DNA of 58,461 nucleotides, taken from NCBI RefSeq assembly GCF_023511815.1, contig NZ_JAIMAV010000008.1, positions 1-58,461 on the forward strand, in the 5' to 3' direction. Positions 26,007-34,403 of the stretch are shown here, in pieces (position 1 is the stretch's first letter; each line of letters begins with the position of its first letter). The translations under genes were made by a program, and so were the position numbers. This DNA is from Alicyclobacillus sp. Its GTDB lineage: Bacteria; Bacillota; Bacilli; Alicyclobacillales; Alicyclobacillaceae. The notes beneath the pieces were generated by a model. The model was given only the letters and a program-made list of their open reading frames with translations, had not been told where the DNA came from and ran no database searches.

Positions 26007-26661
26007 GATCGGGCGGGGCGAGGTGGTGGCCATCATCGGGCCGTCCGGTTCGGGCAAATCCACCCTGCTGCGCTGCATCAACCTGCTGGAGCGTCCGACC
26101 GAAGGACGGGTGTTCGTCGGCGGCGTGGAGCTGACGGATCCGAAGGCGAACGTGATGAAGGCGCGGCAAAACATCGGCATGGTGTTTCAGCATTTTCATC
26201 TGTTCCCGCATCTCAAGGTGGTGGACAACCTCACCTACGCGCCGGTGACCGTCCGGGGGGTGCCGAAGGAGCAGGCGCGGGCCAAGGCGATGGAGCTTCT
26301 GCGCCGCGTGGGGCTCGAGGACAAGGCGGAGGTGTATCCGTCGACGCTGTCCGGGGGACAGAAACAGCGCGTCGCCATCGCCCGGGCCCTGGCCATGGAG
26401 CCGGAGGTCATGCTGTTTGACGAACCGACCTCCGCGCTGGATCCGGAGATGGTCAAGGAGGTCCTCGAGGTCATCCGGTCGCTCGCCCACACCGGGATCA
26501 CCATGGCCATCGTGACCCATGAGATGGGGTTCGCGCGCGAGGTCGCGGACCGGGTGTGTTTCCTCGACGGCGGCCAGCTGGTGGAGGACGCCCCGCCGGC
26601 GGAATTCTTCAGCCGTCCGCGCACCGAGCGGGCCAGGGCGTTCCTCGAGAAGGTGCTGTGA
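25939..26661 (+). CDS. Polar amino-acid ABC transporter ATPase (GlnQ-like)
   Basis: A 240-residue ATPase with Walker [10 protein letters not shown], signature [15 protein letters not shown], Walker [14 protein letters not shown] and switch His in [11 protein letters not shown]. These sequences are those of the GlnQ/HisP/ArtP group. Start is GTG 25939 after GAGAGGAGG, inside the 3' end of the permease gene. Together the two genes form an incomplete importer; the binding protein must be encoded elsewhere. Confidence 0.92.
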   Translation: MIEVRNVSKSFGALTVLRNVSLEIGRGEVVAIIGPSGSGKSTLLRCINLLERPTEGRVFVGGVELTDPKANVMKARQNIGMVFQHFHLFPHLKVVDNLTYAPVTVRGVPKEQARAKAMELLRRVGLEDKAEVYPSTLSGGQKQRVAIARALAMEPEVMLFDEPTSALDPEMVKEVLEVIRSLAHTGITMAIVTHEMGFAREVADRVCFLDGGQLVEDAPPAEFFSRPRTERARAFLEKVL

Positions 26662-26750
26662 GCCCGGTGGGCGCTGACCACGATGCCGTGTGTCCTCCGG
26701 GTTGTCACAGTTCTGTCAATCTCGCAGCGCTTTCATGGAAACCGGATGGA

Positions 26751-26780
26751 TTGACGGAATTCACAGACGTGGGGTACCCT
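26751..26780 (+). promoter_or_regulatory. Candidate serA promoter
   Basis: TTGACG (26751-26756) and TACCCT (26775-26780) are 18 bases apart. The -35 is strong and the -10 weak. Transcription from here would make a leader of about 170 nt before serA, containing a terminator. Confidence 0.45.
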
Positions 26781-26883
26781 GTACGAAAATGAAAACAGGT
26801 TCGCATGACTGGCGGGATTGCGAGGGGAACCTCGGGGGAGTGCGAATCTTTGCGGGACCGCGCACGCGGGCCCCGTTCAGCCG

Positions 26884-26927
26884 GCCGCCTGGGCGCTCTG
26901 AGCAAGAGAGTGTTCGGGCGGCTTTTT
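26884..26927 (+). terminator. Intrinsic terminator/attenuator in the serA leader
   Basis: GCCGCC at 26884-26889 pairs with GGCGGC at 26917-26922. The stem extends inward, with GU pairs, to about 16 bp around a 7-base loop and is followed directly by TTTTT (26923-26927). Only 30 bases separate it from the serA ATG, too few for another promoter, so serA transcription must pass this terminator. An alternative hairpin (CGGG/CCGC with GCGG/CCCG, about 26853-26875) lies upstream. I infer transcription attenuation of serA. Confidence 0.7.
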
Positions 26928-26957
26928 GCATCCATCGACCAGACGGGGGGACGCATC

Positions 26958-28541
26958 ATGAAGGTGTTGGTCGCGGACGACATCTCCAGGCAGGGGCTGG
27001 AGAAACTTGAGGTGGTGCCGGGCGTGGAACTGGAAGTGAAAACCGGATTGTCCGAGGCCGAGCTGGCCCAGGCGGTCCGGTACGCCGACGCGCTTCTGGT
27101 GCGCTCCCAATCCAAGGTGACGGAGCGGGTGCTGGAGGCGGCGACGCGGCTGAAGGTCATCGGCCGCGCGGGAGTCGGCGTGGACAACATCGACGTGGCG
27201 GCGGCCACCCGCCGCGGCATCGTGGTGGTGAACGCGCCGGACGGGAACACCATCTCGGCGTGCGAGCACACGTTTGCGATGATGATCAGCCTCTCGCGCC
27301 ATATTCCGCAGGCGCACGCTTCGGTGACCGCCGGGGTATGGGACCGAAAGTCGTTCGTCGGCGTCGAGCTGATGGGCAAGACGCTCGCCGTCATCGGCAT
27401 GGGGCGCATCGGCACGGAGGTCGCCAAACGCGCGAAGGCCTTCGGCATGACGGTGATGGGGTATGACCCGTTTCTCACCGAGGATCGCGCCAAGGAGCTG
27501 GGCATCACCCGGGCGACCTTGGAGGAGGCGGTGGAGGCGGCCGATTTCATCACGGTGCACACCCCGTTGACCAAGGAGACGCGCCACCTGATTGGCGCCG
27601 CGATGTTCGACCGGATGAAGCACGGCGTGCGCCTGGTCAACTGCGCTCGCGGCGGCATCATCGACGAGCGGGCGCTGTGCGACGCGCTGGCCTCGGGACG
27701 GGTGGCGGGCGCGGCGCTCGACGTGTTCGAGCAGGAGCCGCTGCCGGCGGATCACCCGCTGCGCCGCTTCGACAACGTCATCTTTACGCCGCACCTGGGC
27801 GCGTCCACCAAGGAGGCGCAGCTGAACGTGGCCATCGTCGTGGCGGAGGAGGTCGCCAACGTGCTGCTCGGCCGCCCCTTCCGCAACGCCGTCAACTTGC
27901 CTTCGCTGGACCGGGAGCTCTCGGCGTATCTCGAGCCGTACCTGGTGTTGGGCGAGAAGCTCGGCGCGCTGCTCGGGCAGCTCTCGCCACAGTCTCTGGC
28001 GGACATCGAGATCGCCTATGGCGGCGAGCTCGCCCAGCAGGACGTGTCGTTCCTGTCGCGCACCGTCCTCAAGGGACTGCTCAGCCAGCGCTTCGCCGAT
28101 GAGGTCAATTACGTCAACGCGCCCACCCTGGCGCAGGAGGCGGGCATCTCGGTGCGGGAGGTCAAACAGCCGAAGCGTTCCGTGTTCACGAGCCTCCTGT
28201 CGGTGTCGGCCGTGACGCCCCAGGGCCGGCGGCGCGTCGCCGGAACGCTGTACAACGGCGCGGGGGCGCGCATCGTGCAGATTGACGACTACCGCATCGA
28301 CGCGCTCCCCGAGGGGCGGATGCTCTACACCGAGCACGTCGACCGCCCGGGGATGATCGGGCGCATCGGCATGATCCTCGGCGAGGCGGACATCAACATC
28401 GGATCGATGCAGGTCGGGCGGCGGGACACCGGCGGCCAGGCGGTGATGCTGTTGTCGGTGGACAAACCGGTGCCCGCCGACGTGCTGGCGGCCATCGGGC
28501 GGATTGAAGGCATTCACACGATTCGCAGCATCGAGCTGTGA
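26958..28541 (+). CDS. serA: D-3-phosphoglycerate dehydrogenase SerA
   Basis: SerA oxidises 3-phosphoglycerate with NAD, the first step of serine synthesis. From ATG 26958 (MKVLVADDISRQG) the protein is 527 residues, the long form with three regulatory and catalytic parts: a 2-hydroxyacid dehydrogenase core (about 1-310), an intervening allosteric-substrate-binding-type domain, and a C-terminal ACT domain (about 455-527) likely to sense serine. The NAD loop is GMGRIGTEVAKRAKAFGM; catalytic Arg is in NCARGGIIDE and catalytic His in HLGASTKEA. It heads a serA-serC-HAD operon and is probably attenuated by the leader terminator. Confidence 0.96.
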   Translation: MKVLVADDISRQGLEKLEVVPGVELEVKTGLSEAELAQAVRYADALLVRSQSKVTERVLEAATRLKVIGRAGVGVDNIDVAAATRRGIVVVNAPDGNTISACEHTFAMMISLSRHIPQAHASVTAGVWDRKSFVGVELMGKTLAVIGMGRIGTEVAKRAKAFGMTVMGYDPFLTEDRAKELGITRATLEEAVEAADFITVHTPLTKETRHLIGAAMFDRMKHGVRLVNCARGGIIDERALCDALASGRVAGAALDVFEQEPLPADHPLRRFDNVIFTPHLGASTKEAQLNVAIVVAEEVANVLLGRPFRNAVNLPSLDRELSAYLEPYLVLGEKLGALLGQLSPQSLADIEIAYGGELAQQDVSFLSRTVLKGLLSQRFADEVNYVNAPTLAQEAGISVREVKQPKRSVFTSLLSVSAVTPQGRRRVAGTLYNGAGARIVQIDDYRIDALPEGRMLYTEHVDRPGMIGRIGMILGEADINIGSMQVGRRDTGGQAVMLLSVDKPVPADVLAAIGRIEGIHTIRSIEL

Positions 28542-28560
28542 CCGACAGGAGGCGGGACGG

Positions 28561-29679
28561 ATGGCTTGGGAAGATCGACAGGGTGTGTACAACTTCAATC
28601 CGGGGCCGGCGGCGCTGCCCGAGGCGGTGTTGCGCCGGGCGCAGGAGGAGCTTCCGAGCTACGCGGGCGGCGGCCTGTCCGTGCTGGAGATGAGCCACCG
28701 CAGCCAGGCGTACGACGAGATCCAGGCCCGGGCGCAGAACGGGTTGCGCCGGTTGCTCGGCATCCCGGACACCCACCGGGTGCTGTTTCTTCAGGGCGGC
28801 GCGAGTCTCCAGTTCGCGATGGTGCCCCTCAACTTCATCCCGGAGGGCGGCGCGGCCGGATACGTGCTGACCGGGAGCTGGTCGGAGAAGGCGTACCAGG
28901 AGGCGGAACGGGTCGGCCTGCGGGCGGCGGTGGCGGCGAGCACCAAGGAAGCCGGATACCGGCGCATCCCCGATTGGTCCGAGGTGCGGGACGAGCCGGA
29001 TTGGGCGTACGTCCACATCACCACCAACAACACCATCGTCGGGTCGCAGTGGCATCATCTCCATCCTTCCCTGTCCGTTCCGCTCGTCGCCGACATGTCG
29101 AGCGACATCTGCTCGCGGCCGGTGCGCGTGGAGGACTACCACCTGATTTACGCCGGGGCGCAGAAGAACATCGGGCCGGCCGGGGTCACCGTCGTGATCG
29201 TCCGCGAAGACTGGCTGGGACAGGCGGAGGAGATCGCGAAGGCGCGGCGGCTTCCGACGATGCTCCGGTACGCGGTGCATGCGAAGAACGATTCGCGTTA
29301 CAACACGCCCCCCGTGTTCGCGGTGTATCTGGTCGCGCTGGTCGCGGAATGGACCCTGGAGCAGGGCGGGCTTTCCGCGATGGAGGCCCGCAACCGGGAG
29401 AAGGCGGACCTGATCTACGGCGCGTTGGATGAGAGCGACGGGTTCTACCAGGGCGTGGTGGAGCCGGGCAGCCGCTCCTGGATGAACGCCACCTTCCGCA
29501 TCGCGGACCCGGACGTGGAGAAACGATTCCTCGAGGAAGCCAGGGCGAAGGGGTTTCTCGGCCTGGCCGGGCACCGCTCGGTCGGCGGGGTTCGGGTGTC
29601 GATGTACAACGCGGTCCCGGTGGAGGCGTGCGCCAAGCTGCGCGAGTTCATGGACGACTTTCGACGGCGCCATCGCTGA
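28561..29679 (+). CDS. serC: Phosphoserine aminotransferase SerC
   Basis: SerC is a PLP enzyme that converts 3-phosphohydroxypyruvate to phosphoserine. The 372-residue protein starts at ATG 28561, 19 bases after the serA stop, with AGGAGG upstream. The N-terminal motif YNFNPGPAALPEAVL and the block GGASLQFAMVPLNF are diagnostic. The PLP-binding lysine is Lys 202 in YAGAQKNIGPAG. The tail RSVGGVRVSMYNAV is the conserved end block. A weak possibility for a secondary role in pyridoxine synthesis is usual for the family. Confidence 0.97.
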   Translation: MAWEDRQGVYNFNPGPAALPEAVLRRAQEELPSYAGGGLSVLEMSHRSQAYDEIQARAQNGLRRLLGIPDTHRVLFLQGGASLQFAMVPLNFIPEGGAAGYVLTGSWSEKAYQEAERVGLRAAVAASTKEAGYRRIPDWSEVRDEPDWAYVHITTNNTIVGSQWHHLHPSLSVPLVADMSSDICSRPVRVEDYHLIYAGAQKNIGPAGVTVVIVREDWLGQAEEIAKARRLPTMLRYAVHAKNDSRYNTPPVFAVYLVALVAEWTLEQGGLSAMEARNREKADLIYGALDESDGFYQGVVEPGSRSWMNATFRIADPDVEKRFLEEARAKGFLGLAGHRSVGGVRVSMYNAVPVEACAKLREFMDDFRRRHR

Positions 29680-29696
29680 GGGAGGGGGAGCACGCG

Positions 29697-30860
29697 GTGT
29701 ACAGCACGATTCTGTTTGACGTCGACGGCGTGATGCTGTGCGAGGAGCACTACTTCAACGCGTCGGCGCTGACCGTGTGGGAGCTCCTGTTTTCCCCGCG
29801 GTTCCTCGGACTCTCACCGGGAGCGCTGCCGGCACCGTCGCCGGACCCGGATGAGGAGACCATCCAGCGGGTGCGGGAGGCGGTGTTCGCCGGGGACGAG
29901 GTCCTCGATTTCATGAAGCGCATCGGGGTCAACTCCAACTGGGATATGGTGTTCTTTCAGTTCTCGTGCCAGTTGCTCGACCGCCTGGAGGCGCTTCGGG
30001 AAGACGGCGTCGCGGTGGCCGACTGGCTCCCGGAGACGTGGGATGCCGACCAAATCCGCGCCCTCGGGCATCGGTTGGCCGCGCACGGTCGGTCCGGCGC
30101 GAAAGATGGCGGGGCGGACTTCCGGTCCTTCGTGCGCCGGTTCGCGTCCTGCCAGGGTGCGGGGGATCTGTTCGCCGCCATCCGCGATGCCTTCGGGCGG
30201 CTGAAGGGCCCGGACCCGTGGCCGGAGGCCGCGATGCGGTCCCTCTGGCAGGTGGGCCGGCACACCTTTCAGGAGTGGTACCTGGGGGACGAGTACAGCG
30301 GCGGACCGAAGACCGGCAAGCGCGGATTTGTCACACGCGAGGTGCCGTTGGCGGATCCCGCGTCCATGCGCCGCCTCTTCACGCGCCTGCGCGAGGCGGG
30401 GGTGCGGCTCGGCATCGCCACCGGGCGGCCGGACATCGAGACCCGGGTTCCGCTGACCCAGCTGGGGCTTCTCTCGCTGTTCGATCCCTTTGGCATCACG
30501 ACGGCCTCCGACGTGGTGCGGGCGGAGGAGCAGCACCCGGGGGCACGTCCCCTGTCCAAGCCGAACCCTTTCTCCTATCTGCGGAGCTACCTCGGCGCCC
30601 CGGACGCCGGCGAGGTCCTGTCGCGCCCCCTGCCGCTGCCGCGGGAGGAGGCGGCCCAGGTGTTGGTCGTCGGCGACTCGGTGGCCGATTGGATGGCCGC
30701 GCGGGCGGCCGGATTCGACTTTGCCGCCGTGCTGACCGGATTGACGGGGCAGGCGGCGCGATCGAAATTCGAAGAATTGGGCTGCGAGTTCATCCTGAAC
30801 GACCTGGCTGAGCTCGAGCGGGTTCTTTTGGATTCCGTGCATACGGATGCCGTCCGTTGA
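29697..30860 (+). CDS. HAD-superfamily hydrolase, candidate phosphoserine phosphatase
   Basis: A 387-residue haloacid-dehalogenase-fold phosphatase starting at GTG 29697 after GAGGGAGGGGG. The nucleophile motif FDVDGVM gives Asp 8 and Asp 10; motif II is GIATGRP and the metal-binding motif is VVGDSVADWMAA. About 230 residues separate motifs I and II, much more than in SerB, so the cap or insertion is unusual. It follows serC by 17 bases in the serine operon, and no serB gene is visible in the window; I infer it may dephosphorylate phosphoserine. A house-cleaning phosphatase for another metabolite is the main alternative. Confidence 0.75.
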   Translation: MYSTILFDVDGVMLCEEHYFNASALTVWELLFSPRFLGLSPGALPAPSPDPDEETIQRVREAVFAGDEVLDFMKRIGVNSNWDMVFFQFSCQLLDRLEALREDGVAVADWLPETWDADQIRALGHRLAAHGRSGAKDGGADFRSFVRRFASCQGAGDLFAAIRDAFGRLKGPDPWPEAAMRSLWQVGRHTFQEWYLGDEYSGGPKTGKRGFVTREVPLADPASMRRLFTRLREAGVRLGIATGRPDIETRVPLTQLGLLSLFDPFGITTASDVVRAEEQHPGARPLSKPNPFSYLRSYLGAPDAGEVLSRPLPLPREEAAQVLVVGDSVADWMAARAAGFDFAAVLTGLTGQAARSKFEELGCEFILNDLAELERVLLDSVHTDAVR

Positions 30861-31003
30861 TCAGGCTACCCGGAGACAGGATCCGCACCGGCCTGTTCCC
30901 CCACAGCGAAGGCCGCGGTCACCCCGTCCGTTCGGAGGGGATTGGCCGCAGGGGTGCGCCTCGGGGACGCCCCGCGCGCGTGCGGATCGCCGGGAGGGGT
31001 CGT

Positions 31004-31585
31004 ATGCACATGTGGTCCAGGATCTTGACCGGCGCCCTGTGCGCCGGTTTGCTGTGTCTGACGTGTGGTTGCCAGACGCATGGGCCGAGCGCGATGCGCG
31101 CCTGGAACTCGGTCGGGGCCACCGGGGCGCGGGCGGGTGGCGCGCACATCCTGTCGACCGCGCAGTGGATGCGCTCGGACCCCGCGCATCGGGCGGTGGA
31201 CGTCACGCTGGTCGCGGGGATGCACGGCGACAACAATTTCAACGGCTACCCGAACGGGACGATGACCATCGCGATTCCTCCCGGTTGGCAGGTGCGTGTC
31301 CACTACCGCAACGAGAGCGCGACGGCGCCGCACAGCGCGGTGGTGGTGCCGTTCGTCGAACGGGCGGGGGGATGGAAACCGGCGTTCCCCGGTGCCCACA
31401 CCCCGAATTTCGCGGTCGGGACTCCGCCCGGCGGGACGGCGGATTTTCATTTCACGGCGGATCACGTGGGACGCTACGCGGTGGTCTGCGGTGTGGCGGG
31501 CCACCGCGACAAGGGGATGTGGGCGGCTCTGACCGTCGCCGACGACGTGGTGACACCGCGCATCTACGTCTCATTTGAAGGATAG
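31004..31585 (+). CDS. Sulfocyanin-like blue copper protein
   Basis: A 193-residue exported cupredoxin. The N-terminus is a hydrophobic signal or lipoprotein segment with Cys residues near positions 21-23 (LTCGCQ). The copper site fits type I: His 110 in APHSAVVV, then Cys 162, His 167 and Met 172 in VVCGVAGHRDKGMW (C-x4-H-x4-M). The loop VHYRNESATAPHS matches sulfocyanin (SoxE), a respiratory electron carrier of acidophiles. It could donate electrons to the oxidase encoded at 55.7-58.1 kb, whose subunit II has no cytochrome c domain (inference). ATG 31004 follows GGGAGGGG. Confidence 0.82.
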   Translation: MHMWSRILTGALCAGLLCLTCGCQTHGPSAMRAWNSVGATGARAGGAHILSTAQWMRSDPAHRAVDVTLVAGMHGDNNFNGYPNGTMTIAIPPGWQVRVHYRNESATAPHSAVVVPFVERAGGWKPAFPGAHTPNFAVGTPPGGTADFHFTADHVGRYAVVCGVAGHRDKGMWAALTVADDVVTPRIYVSFEG

Positions 31586-31596
31586 GGGGGATCCGG

Positions 31597-31839
31597 ATGA
31601 AAGAGCCTGAAACCGGAGCGGTGGAGGACATGGATCCGCACAACGCAAAGCCGCCGGAAATCGGCGTGGCAGGGAACGGCCCCGGTCGCCGGCTGCCGCT
31701 GGATCTCCCGCCGGGCCGGCAGATCTCCGTCTCCCCCGAGGATTTGCGATCCCTCGACGAGGTCGCCCCGTGGGAGGAGTATCTGTTCACGCCGACGGGG
31801 GAGCGCATCCCGAAGGAGGTCACGGACGAAGACGTGTAG
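31597..31839 (+). CDS. Hypothetical small protein, 80 residues
   Basis: An acidic, soluble 80-residue protein with many Pro and Glu residues (MKEPETGAVEDMDPHN ... TPTGERIPKEVTDEDV). No family recognised. ATG 31597 lies 12 bases after the cupredoxin stop with AGGGGG upstream, so it is probably co-transcribed with it. Confidence 0.5.
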   Translation: MKEPETGAVEDMDPHNAKPPEIGVAGNGPGRRLPLDLPPGRQISVSPEDLRSLDEVAPWEEYLFTPTGERIPKEVTDEDV

Positions 31840-31850
31840 GGAGGACCGGT

Positions 31851-31879
31851 TTGTACCCTGGCCGCGAATGAGATATGGT
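31851..31879 (+). promoter_or_regulatory. Promoter of hemQ
   Basis: TTGTAC (31851-31856) and TATGGT (31874-31879) are 17 bases apart, 85 bases before hemQ. Confidence 0.45.
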
Positions 31880-31964
31880 AGGGGTAATCCGGGGAGAAGG
31901 TGTCGTTCCCCGGGCACCCACATCTCACCGGCGGTGCCGGCACGTTGCAAAGGAGTCGCGGCAG

Positions 31965-32720
31965 ATGAACGAAGCGGTCGAAACCCTGGAAGGATGGTAT
32001 GCCCTGCACGACATGCGGCGAGTGGACTGGGCCGCTTGGCGTGCGCTTCCCGCGCCGGAGCGGTTGCGGGCGGTGGACGAGCTGTTGACGTTGACCCAGG
32101 CGTTCGCGCAGACGGAGGCCCAGCGCCTCGGCGCCTATGGACAGTACCACATGGCGGGCCACAAGGCCGATCTGATGTTCCTGCACATGCGCCCCACCCT
32201 GCAGGAATTGAATGAAGTCAAAGCCCGGTTCCAGAAGACCCGGTTTGCCGATTTCACGGTGCCGACGTATTCCTACGTCTCCGTGGTCGAGCTTTCGGCG
32301 TATCTGGCGAAACCGGGCGTCGACGTGGACACCGACCCGTATCTGCAGGGCCGGCTGAAACCGGTGCTCCCCAAGACGGAATATGTCTGCTTCTACCCCA
32401 TGAACAAGCGCCGCCAGGGCGAGGACAACTGGTACATGCTCCCGATGGATCAGCGCCGGGAGATGATGAAGAGCCACGGGATGATTGGCCGCAAGTACCA
32501 CGGCAAGGTGACCCAGATCATCACCGGCTCGGTCGGCCTGGACGACTGGGAGTGGGGTGTGACGCTGTTCGCGGACGATCCGCTGCACTTCAAGAAACTC
32601 GTGTACGAGATGCGGTTCGACGAAGCCAGCGCCCGATTCGGCGAGTTCGGCGGTTTCTACGTCGGCAATCGCCTCGGCAACGAGGCGCTGGGGCGCCTGC
32701 TCCACCTGGACGTCCGGTGA
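31965..32720 (+). CDS. hemQ: Coproheme decarboxylase HemQ
   Basis: HemQ (chlorite-dismutase family) performs the last step of the coproporphyrin-dependent heme pathway used by Gram-positive bacteria. ATG 31965 follows AAAGGAG and gives 251 residues, the usual length. The catalytic Tyr 144 is in YVCFYPMNKRR and the proximal heme ligand His 171 is in SHGMIGRKY, 27 residues later as in characterised HemQ. The C-terminal block DDWEWGVTLFADDP ... YEMRFDEASARFGEFG is diagnostic. Heme supply fits the heme-copper oxidase and heme A synthase in the window. Confidence 0.95.
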   Translation: MNEAVETLEGWYALHDMRRVDWAAWRALPAPERLRAVDELLTLTQAFAQTEAQRLGAYGQYHMAGHKADLMFLHMRPTLQELNEVKARFQKTRFADFTVPTYSYVSVVELSAYLAKPGVDVDTDPYLQGRLKPVLPKTEYVCFYPMNKRRQGEDNWYMLPMDQRREMMKSHGMIGRKYHGKVTQIITGSVGLDDWEWGVTLFADDPLHFKKLVYEMRFDEASARFGEFGGFYVGNRLGNEALGRLLHLDVR

Positions 32721-32733
32721 GGGGGGCCGCTCG

Positions 32734-33108
32734 ATGATCCGTTCATTCATCGGCCTGGGCGGCCTGTTCGGGTTCCTCGCGGTGGCCCTGGGCGCGTTCG
32801 CCGCGCACGCGTTGAAGCAGCGGATTCCCGCCGATCAGCTGGACGTGTTTCAGACCGGCGTGCACTACCAGGCGACGCACGGGTTGGCGCTCCTGCTCGT
32901 CGGGGTGTTGGCGGGCGTCTTCGGCACCTCCGGCCTGCTCGTGTGGGCGGGATGGCTGTTTGTGATGGGCATCGTCCTTTTCTCGGGCAGTCTGTACGCC
33001 CTGACGCTCAGCGGCGTGCGGGCGCTGGGCGCCATCACGCCCCTGGGCGGCCTGTGTTTTCTCGCCGGATGGCTCCTGGTCATCCTCGCCGCGCTCAGGA
33101 TTCGCTGA
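32734..33108 (+). CDS. DUF423 membrane protein (YwdK/YgdD family)
   Basis: A 124-residue protein with about four membrane spans. The N-terminal GLFGFLAVALGAFAAHALK and FQTGVHYQATHGLALL match DUF423 proteins of unknown function. ATG 32734 follows the hemQ stop by 13 bases with GAGGGG upstream, so the two are probably co-transcribed. Confidence 0.85.
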   Translation: MIRSFIGLGGLFGFLAVALGAFAAHALKQRIPADQLDVFQTGVHYQATHGLALLLVGVLAGVFGTSGLLVWAGWLFVMGIVLFSGSLYALTLSGVRALGAITPLGGLCFLAGWLLVILAALRIR

Positions 33109-33180
33109 TACCAAGACGACGCGGACACTCAAGTCGTTCCATACCTCTCGGGAGCACAACCGAGTGCGGCGATGGCGGCG

Positions 33181-33834
33181 TCAGAAGACGCGGACGCCAA
33201 AGCGTTCCAACACCTCGGCCAGAAGTCCCACGGGCAGGCCGACGACGGTGAAGTAATCGCCCTCGATGCCCTCAATCAAGGTCGCCCCGTACCCCTGAAT
33301 CGCGTACGCGCCGGCTTTGTCCATCGGTTCACCGGTGTGGACGTAGCGGCGGATGCGCTCGGGTGTGAGCGCTCGCATCGTGACGCGGGTGCGGCTGTGG
33401 TGGATCTCCTCCCGCCCGCCCGGGTGCTCGAGGACACACAGACCGGTGTACACCTCGTGGGTGCGGCCCTGAAGGCGCGAGAGCATCAATACGGCCTCGG
33501 CTTCGTCCGCGGGTTTGTTGAGGTACGCTCCGTCGAGCACGACGGTCGTGTCCGATCCGATGACAATGGCGGGGACGTCTTCACCCGGCCTGGTGCCGGC
33601 GAGGCGGCGGGCGACGGCGCGCGCCTTGCGCGCAGCCAGTGTCTCCACATACGCCGGGGGTGCCAACCCGGCGGGGACGTCCTCATCGACCTCACTCGGG
33701 ATGACCTCAAACGTCAGGCCGAGCGAGGCCAGGAGTTCCTGCCGCCGGGGCGATCCCGACGCCAAAATCAGGCGCGCGGGACCCGCGGGCGCCTGTTTGG
33801 ACAGGACGGTGTCGGTCGCGATGGGGTTCGTCAC
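33181..33834 (-). CDS. maf: Maf nucleotide pyrophosphatase
   Basis: Maf proteins hydrolyse non-canonical or modified nucleoside triphosphates and are linked to septum control in Bacillus. The 217-residue protein has the N-terminal LILASGSPRRQELLASLGL loop, the VIPSEVDED block, the substrate motif VIGSDTTVVLDG and KAGAYAIQGYGA near the end. Start is GTG 33834 with AAGGA upstream. An extra ~19 residues precede the SGSPRR motif. A strong hairpin lies 20 bases upstream. Confidence 0.92.
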   Translation of the reverse strand: MTNPIATDTVLSKQAPAGPARLILASGSPRRQELLASLGLTFEVIPSEVDEDVPAGLAPPAYVETLAARKARAVARRLAGTRPGEDVPAIVIGSDTTVVLDGAYLNKPADEAEAVLMLSRLQGRTHEVYTGLCVLEHPGGREEIHHSRTRVTMRALTPERIRRYVHTGEPMDKAGAYAIQGYGATLIEGIEGDYFTVVGLPVGLLAEVLERFGVRVF

Positions 33835-33853
33835 AGTTCCTTCACCTCATGGA

Positions 33854-33885
33854 GACGGCCGTCCGGTGAGGCTCGGACGGCCGTC
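33854..33885. other. Strong inverted repeat between tlp and maf
   Basis: GACGGCCGTCCG at 33854-33865 and CGGACGGCCGTC at 33874-33885 form a perfect 12-bp stem with an 8-base loop. On the minus strand it follows tlp and precedes the maf ribosome site. No T-run follows; it may still end or insulate the tlp transcript, or shape the maf 5' end. Confidence 0.6.
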
Positions 33886-33972
33886 CGTGGGTTTCCGCGG
33901 GTCTCTCGGCCCAGGACGCCGACGGCCTTCGGCACGGGCGCCCGGGCCGAGGGCGCATGCCCGCGGGCGGGG

Positions 33973-34200
33973 TCATTGACGGCGCTGGTACGCGGCCTCG
34001 TCGCGAATCTCTTCGCGGAATCCTTCGATGGCCTCCTCACGCCGTCTGTTCTTCGCCTCCAGTGCGGCTTTATCCTCCGGGCGCATCTCATCACCGTGCG
34101 CTTTCAGAAAATCGCGGGTTTCCCGCATGTTGGCCATGGTGTTCTGAATCGCGTCGGCGATGCGTTCGACGTTGTCGGACCGGTCATCGGGTTTCGCCAT
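33973..34200 (-). CDS. tlp: Small acid-soluble spore protein Tlp
   Basis: A 75-residue protein matching Tlp, a spore-core thioredoxin-like SASP: PDDRSDNVERIADAIQNT, then the helix-rich middle with KAALEAKNRRREEAIEGFRE and the end EIRDEAAYQRRQ. It is soluble and highly charged. ATG 34200 follows GAGGAGG; the longer frame upstream has no homology. A sigma-G-type promoter lies directly upstream. This is the clearest sign that the organism forms endospores. Confidence 0.93.
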   Translation of the reverse strand: MAKPDDRSDNVERIADAIQNTMANMRETRDFLKAHGDEMRPEDKAALEAKNRRREEAIEGFREEIRDEAAYQRRQ

Positions 34201-34236
34201 TGGTTCAGACCTCCTCGAAGTGGGGATGGACAGGCG

Positions 34237-34265
34237 TATTCTGCGCACCTGATGACCCGTTATGC
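34237..34265 (-). promoter_or_regulatory. Forespore sigma-G/F-type promoter of tlp
   Basis: On the minus strand GCATA (34265-34261) and CAGAATA (34243-34237) are 17 bases apart, close to the sigma-G consensus GHATR and CATNNTA. The start codon of tlp is about 36 bases downstream, as expected. Confidence 0.6.
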
Positions 34266-34340
34266 GGAGCGCAGGCATGGCGCACCGCACGGGCCGATGG
34301 TTCGCTCGTGCCGTGGGCCTTTGGGGCGTGACGCATCCTC

Positions 34341-34369
34341 TTTCGCCGCGTGGCGCGATGTGATATGCT
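34341..34369 (+). promoter_or_regulatory. Candidate promoter of the MFS gene at 34404
   Basis: An extended -10 TGATATGCT ends at 34369 with a weak TTTCGC 17 bases upstream. It shares the gap with the divergent tlp promoter. Confidence 0.4.
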
Positions 34370-34403
34370 CTGTGGGCTGAGCCTTTCCCGACAGGAGGTC
34401 ATC

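Noticed and set aside
26845-26880. T-box riboswitch before serA
   Set aside because: The core resembles GGNACCGCG but has CGG instead of UGG, which must pair with the tRNA CCA end, and no stem I or specifier-loop features were found by eye.
26805-26957. Extended N-terminus of SerA from an upstream ATG
   Set aside because: The extra 51 residues are encoded by the leader and terminator sequence and have no similarity to SerA.
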